From Chlamydoabsidia padenii (taxonomy: Eukaryota; Mucoromycota; Mucoromycetes; Mucorales; Cunninghamellaceae), in contig JAIWND010000014.1 of NCBI GenBank assembly GCA_025330725.1, forward strand, positions 62,001-126,000: DNA of 64,000 nt. The letters run 5' to 3'. Every line of letters starts with the position of its first letter. Position 1 is the first letter of the stretch. This document shows, piece by piece, positions 60,501 through 64,000 of the stretch. The notes under the pieces are model-generated. The model saw nothing but the letters and a program-made list of their open reading frames with translations, did not search any database and had not been told where the DNA came from. The position numbers and the translations under genes were made by a program.

Positions 60501-60521
60501 TCTATTATGTCTTGACGGCAT
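57517..60521 (-). CDS. DDT-domain chromatin protein with coiled coil and AT-hook
   Basis: About eight exons encode roughly 790 residues. A basic N-terminus leads to a DDT-like domain, WKLLYIFQFLTLFRQHLNLP followed by ISLDHLESLLL, and a WHIM-like continuation (YPHYIYNYLYNHSVEEDIQE, IPFSRLALLDKIAILKELVD). Next come Lys/Glu-rich coiled coils (SEIEEKRRQLEELEQAQWEY), a Ser/Thr-rich linker, and an AT-hook KRGRPRKIKQP near base 58100. DDT/WHIM proteins are ISWI-partner subunits that measure linker DNA, so this is probably a remodeller partner (CECR2/RSF1/Itc1-like), though the exact orthologue is unclear. It is divergent from CKA1 across a 183-bp promoter carrying one shared motif. The C-terminal exon ends in a Lys tail. 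Confidence 0.72.
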
Positions 60522-60586
60522 GGATTGACAAGTTATGTTGATAAAAGAGAAAGAAAAAAAAAAAGGGAGGCAGAGATCTTGGAAAA

Positions 60587-60600
60587 GGCGGGATTTAAAA
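60587..60600. promoter_or_regulatory. Shared GC-rich motif in the DDT/CKA1 divergent promoter
   Basis: GGCGGGATTTAAAA, 66 bp from the DDT gene start and about 105 bp from the CKA1 start; one of the clearest copies. Confidence 0.4.
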
Positions 60601-60704
60601 TCCGGTAGTCACAGGCAAAAAAAAAAAAAAAAAAAATTGACCCGAACAAAAATGAAATTCAAAGGCCTGCTTGCTCTTGTTTATCTTTTTATTCCTTCTT
60701 CACA

Positions 60705-62202
60705 ATGGCGGCCAACAGCAACAGAAGCTCACCTCATCAAAGTATAGCCAGGTGTTATGCTGATGTCAACAACAAAATGCCTCAAAGTTACTGGGACTAT
60801 GACAACCTTATTGTACAGTGGGGGTAAGTGGTAAAAAAAAACACACATAATAAAGGCGGTAACTACTGGAGGTGAAGATAATGGAGGAAAGACGGACTGG
60901 TTTATCAACTCTATTGTCTTTCCAATGATGTCATGTTTTGATACATCTTTACCAATTTTTACTTTTTATCTACCTTAGATCTCAAGATAACTATGAAATC
61001 ATCCGAAAAGTGGGACGGGGCAAATACTCTGAAGTTTTTGAAGGAATCAATGTCTCGAATAATGAAAAATGCGTGATTAAGGTGTTGAAACCTGTCAAGA
61101 AAAAGAAAATCAAGCGGGAAATCAAGATTCTTCAGAACCTGGCCGGTGGAACCAATGTTATCGGCCTCTATGATATTGTGCGTGATCCTTTGGTAAGTAT
61201 ACTATCGCTGTGAAAGAGGGGCGGGGGTGGAAAATCAGATATTTTTACTAACCTTCCTTGTCTTTATATTATATGGAATCATAGTCTAAAACACCTTCAC
61301 TAATCTTTGAATATGTTAACAACAACGACTTTAAAGTACTTTACCCCACCTTCACCGACTTTGATATTCGATTTTATATGTATGAATTACTCAAGGCATT
61401 GGACTTTTGCCATTCTAAAGGAATAATGCATCGTGATGTAAAGCCTCATAATGTGATGATCGATCACGAAAAGCGCCAGGTAAAACGAATAAAGGATGGA
61501 TTATATAAAAAGACAGTACTTAATGATACTTTTGTTTTTCTTCCTAGTTACGACTTATTGATTGGGGATTGGCTGAATTTTATCACCAAGGCACAGAATA
61601 CAACGTCCGTGTTGCTTCAAGATACTTTAAAGGACCCGAATTACTGGTAAACTTCCAAGAATATGATTATAGTCTGGATCTATGGAGCTATGGTTGTATG
61701 TTTGCAAGCATGGTAAGGAAATAACAAACAAAAGAAAGGGGAATGTCTTCATTTATACTCACAATCATGTTTTTTTTTTTTATATCACTGTAGATCTTCC
61801 GTAAGGAACCCTTCTTCCATGGTCATGACAACTATGATCAATTGGTGAAAATTGCAAAGGTGCTCGGAACCGACGAATTGTTTGTATATTTGGACAGATA
61901 TAACATTGAATTGGATCAACAATATCATGATATCCTTGGAAGGTAAGTGAACGAAAAGAAGGGACACGACCGGATGAGCTAATGATTTTTTTTTTTTACT
62001 ACTATGTAGATATCCCCGCAAGCCATGGACCAAGTTTATCACAAGTGAAAACCATCGCTTTGTATCTGATGAAGCAATTGAATTTTTGGATATCTTACTT
62101 CGTTATGATCATCAAGAAAGACCAACTGCGAAGGAAGCCATGGAACACAAATACTTTATTCCCGTGGTAAATCAAGCTTCAAAATTTGAATCGTCATCAT
62201 AG
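60705..62202 (+). CDS. CKA1: Casein kinase 2 catalytic subunit alpha
   Basis: Six exons give about 345 residues. The CK2-specific N-terminus is [20 protein letters not shown], the glycine loop [11 protein letters not shown], the basic cluster [15 protein letters not shown], the catalytic loop [15 protein letters not shown], and the CK2 hallmark DWG in place of DFG ([13 protein letters not shown]). The activation segment continues [18 protein letters not shown]. It phosphorylates acidic Ser/Thr sites constitutively, with CK2 beta as partner, in nucleus and cytosol. The ATG at 60705 was chosen because the frame from the earlier ATG (60651) does not enter the kinase. All junctions are in frame. 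Confidence 0.96.
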
Positions 62203-62433
62203 TATAGAATAACCCACTTTAACCCTCTCCCTTCATCATCTACCTTTCTGTTTTTTATCACTTACTATTAATTATTAAATAAAACTTCAACTTGCGTGCC
62301 CTGACTATGTCGGACGTTGAATGTGTTGTCGGACATTAATTGTATTTTGCAGGGAAAAAGGTGTAAAGGGATAAAACTTTACTTTTTATCTTTCTCTCTC
62401 TCTCTTTACAATTTATCCTTCTCAATTCTTACT
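62203..62433. other. Spacer between CKA1 and SGF11
   Basis: CKA1 3' flank with ATTAAATAAAAC, then a CT-rich tract (62387-62404) just ahead of SGF11. A weak AAGGGATAAAAC stands where the promoter motif would be expected. Confidence 0.4.
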
Positions 62434-63946
62434 ATGCTTACCACTACCAAAAACCATGGAGCAGGTGGACCTTCGACTTCAAAAATATACACTGGCAAAG
62501 TAAACGATAAACAGCGACGGGATGGAAACAACTTGTAAGAATTGGGGAAACTTGTGATGGGTTTATAAAAAACGTACGGATGTCTGACCTTGATTACTCT
62601 TTTTATACATAGACAATTCAAGAAGCTTTTGTCTGAACGAAACAAGAAGTTAGACGAACTTCAACAAATAGAAACTGTGCTTCAAACTCATATGCCGCAG
62701 TTTTTGAAAAAGGATGCTTCTACTACCATTGACAAGACGGACACAGCGGACAAAGGCGGAGGGACAAATCATACAAAGGCGACGGTAGTAAGTAAAAAAT
62801 GCATAAACTTGGAAGGGGGGGGGGATACCAACGAGTGAACTCCTTTACTAAAATGTCCTTTTTATATATTGTCTTTAGGCATTCTCTTTATTAGGTGACC
62901 TGATCGATGAATGCATATATGATGTTACATTTCAAGTCCACTATGATTTGAAAAGGGCAAATACTCCATGTCAAATCTGTCAGACAAAGTAAGTATCCAG
63001 GTCCAAATAGGAAATAGTCTAGAGCAAGGGAATATGGATGAAACTGTCATTGGTAATCATTATGCTTGTACTGTATTATAGATGCTGCTGTTATGGTAAT
63101 GTCCTAATGATTGGAAACTGCTGTAGTGACTAACATTGGATTATAGTTAAAAAACCTGGATTAGATGTCTTTGGCAACAGCTTTAATACCAACAACTTGC
63201 CCTATCATGAATGTGTCAATTGCAACAAGGCGATATCTTCTTCTCGGTATGCCCCTCATTTAGAAAAGTGTTTAGGGTTGGCTGGTAGACAATCAAGTCG
63301 TGTAGCGAATAGAAGGTAAAATAAATAAATGATAATAATCATATAACAAGAATCTATTTGTTCTCCTTAATAACGTCATCTCTTTTATCTGGTATGCACA
63401 TAGACTTGGTTCATCATCACCTGCTCACAATGAAGGGGAATCATCTGAAAACAAACGCAAAAAAGGAAATCATGTAAGTCTGATTTGTCAAGTGGAGGGA
63501 AAGGGAGGAATAAAGACAATAAAGGCATTAACGGTTTTACATTATGATATAGATAAATTCTACTCGATTACATGATTTGAAATCTGACGGTAATAGAACA
63601 TCGTAAATGATCAATCTTCTAATCTTTTTTTTTTTTTTTTTTTTACATATGTTTAGTATATTCAAAGGTGGATGGGTCTCAAATTAAAAAGGTAATGATA
63701 AATGTAGGAGGAAGTTGTCTTTATACTCACTACTCTATTATTGTTAAACTCGGTGTTATAGAAAAGAAGTAAGTACATCAACATAATATGATATGGTAAG
63801 CTGTGGCACTGACAATTAATAATCTTTATATTCTCTTCTATTTATTAGAGCAAGATATCGCCCAATCATCTAGGGTAATAATGAATGATCCACCACATCT
63901 TGGTTTACCTTTACACAACAGCTCAAGACCCAATTATGATATCTAG
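62434..63946 (+). CDS. SGF11: SAGA-associated factor 11 (deubiquitinating module subunit)
   Basis: Eight or nine short exons encode about 280 residues. A Gln/Lys helix (FKKLLSERNKKLDELQQIET) precedes the conserved N-terminal helix of Sgf11 (LGDLIDECIYDVTFQVHYDL), which inserts into Ubp8/Sgf73/Sus1. The zinc finger of the ATXN7L3 type is ECVNCNKAISSSRYAPHLEK followed by CLGLAGRQSSRVANRR. The Arg-rich patch after the finger is what contacts the nucleosome acidic patch in yeast. The protein supports H2B deubiquitination by SAGA. A tiny exon near 63765 and the 3' end are less certain. An AATAAA signal follows at about 63985. Confidence 0.88.
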
Positions 63947-64000
63947 TTTACCCATATATATATATATATACTCTACTCTACTCTAATAAAGATCTATGAC

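Noticed and set aside
60651..60747. Earlier ATG for casein kinase 2 (KFKGLLALVYLF leader resembling a signal peptide)
   Set aside because: That frame runs into a stop and does not enter the kinase. The ATG at 60705 does, and CK2 is not secreted.
1..64000. CRISPR arrays, bacterial operons, rRNA genes or phage modules
   Set aside because: No regularly spaced direct repeats, rRNA segments or phage genes were seen; the window is eukaryotic and spliced.

Overview
The window is nuclear DNA of a filamentous fungus, most likely an early-diverging one of the Mucoromycota/Mucorales. It is AT-rich. Genes are cut by many short introns with GTAAGT-like donors and CTAAC-like branch sites followed by T-rich acceptors. 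The protein content is fungal (CotH-family surface kinase fold, Ytp1-like membrane protein, SAGA subunits, Bst1, Mtr10). CotH in particular points to Mucorales or relatives. The species cannot be fixed from the sequence.

Layout. 1-7.4 kb (all minus strand): the 5' part of an F-BAR protein that runs off the window, an intron-dense peroxisomal ABCD half-transporter, and a TPR/MYND zinc-finger protein. 8-19.6 kb (plus): GPI inositol-deacylase Bst1, valyl-tRNA synthetase, a small hydrophilic protein with a BamE-like look, and a TLDc (Oxr1-type) protein. 19.6-21.5 kb: a stretch with a possible decayed minus-strand gene. 21.5-25.7 kb: glucose-6-phosphate dehydrogenase and a convergent acidic/coiled-coil protein. 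25.9-27.7 kb: traces of another decayed minus-strand gene.

27,762-31,622 is the most notable object: a complete Mutator-like DNA transposon. It has perfect 83-bp terminal inverted repeats, an 8-bp target duplication, and one multi-exon gene joining a FAR1-like N-terminus, an MULE DDE core, a SWIM zinc finger and a C-terminal OTU cysteine-protease domain. It lies just 3' of a CotH gene.

33.6-46.1 kb: SGF29 (with a GC-AG intron), mitochondrial GTPase MTG1, a truncated FAD-synthase relic, importin MTR10, a 7TM receptor, a 75-residue PLDc_N membrane protein (minus, two exons) and a two-PAS protein. 46.1-47.5 kb holds a short gene relic. 47.5-60.5 kb (minus): a C2H2 factor, a Ytp1-like protein, Rieske protein, a HIT-finger protein, an asparaginase-ankyrin protein and a DDT/AT-hook chromatin protein. 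60.7-64 kb (plus): casein kinase 2 alpha and SGF11.

Most genes are housekeeping and do not form a shared pathway, although two SAGA subunits (SGF29, SGF11) and a DDT protein give a mild chromatin theme. A GC-rich motif of the form TTYAAAYCCCGCC (either orientation) stands about 60-360 bp upstream of at least thirteen start codons and looks like a shared core-promoter element.
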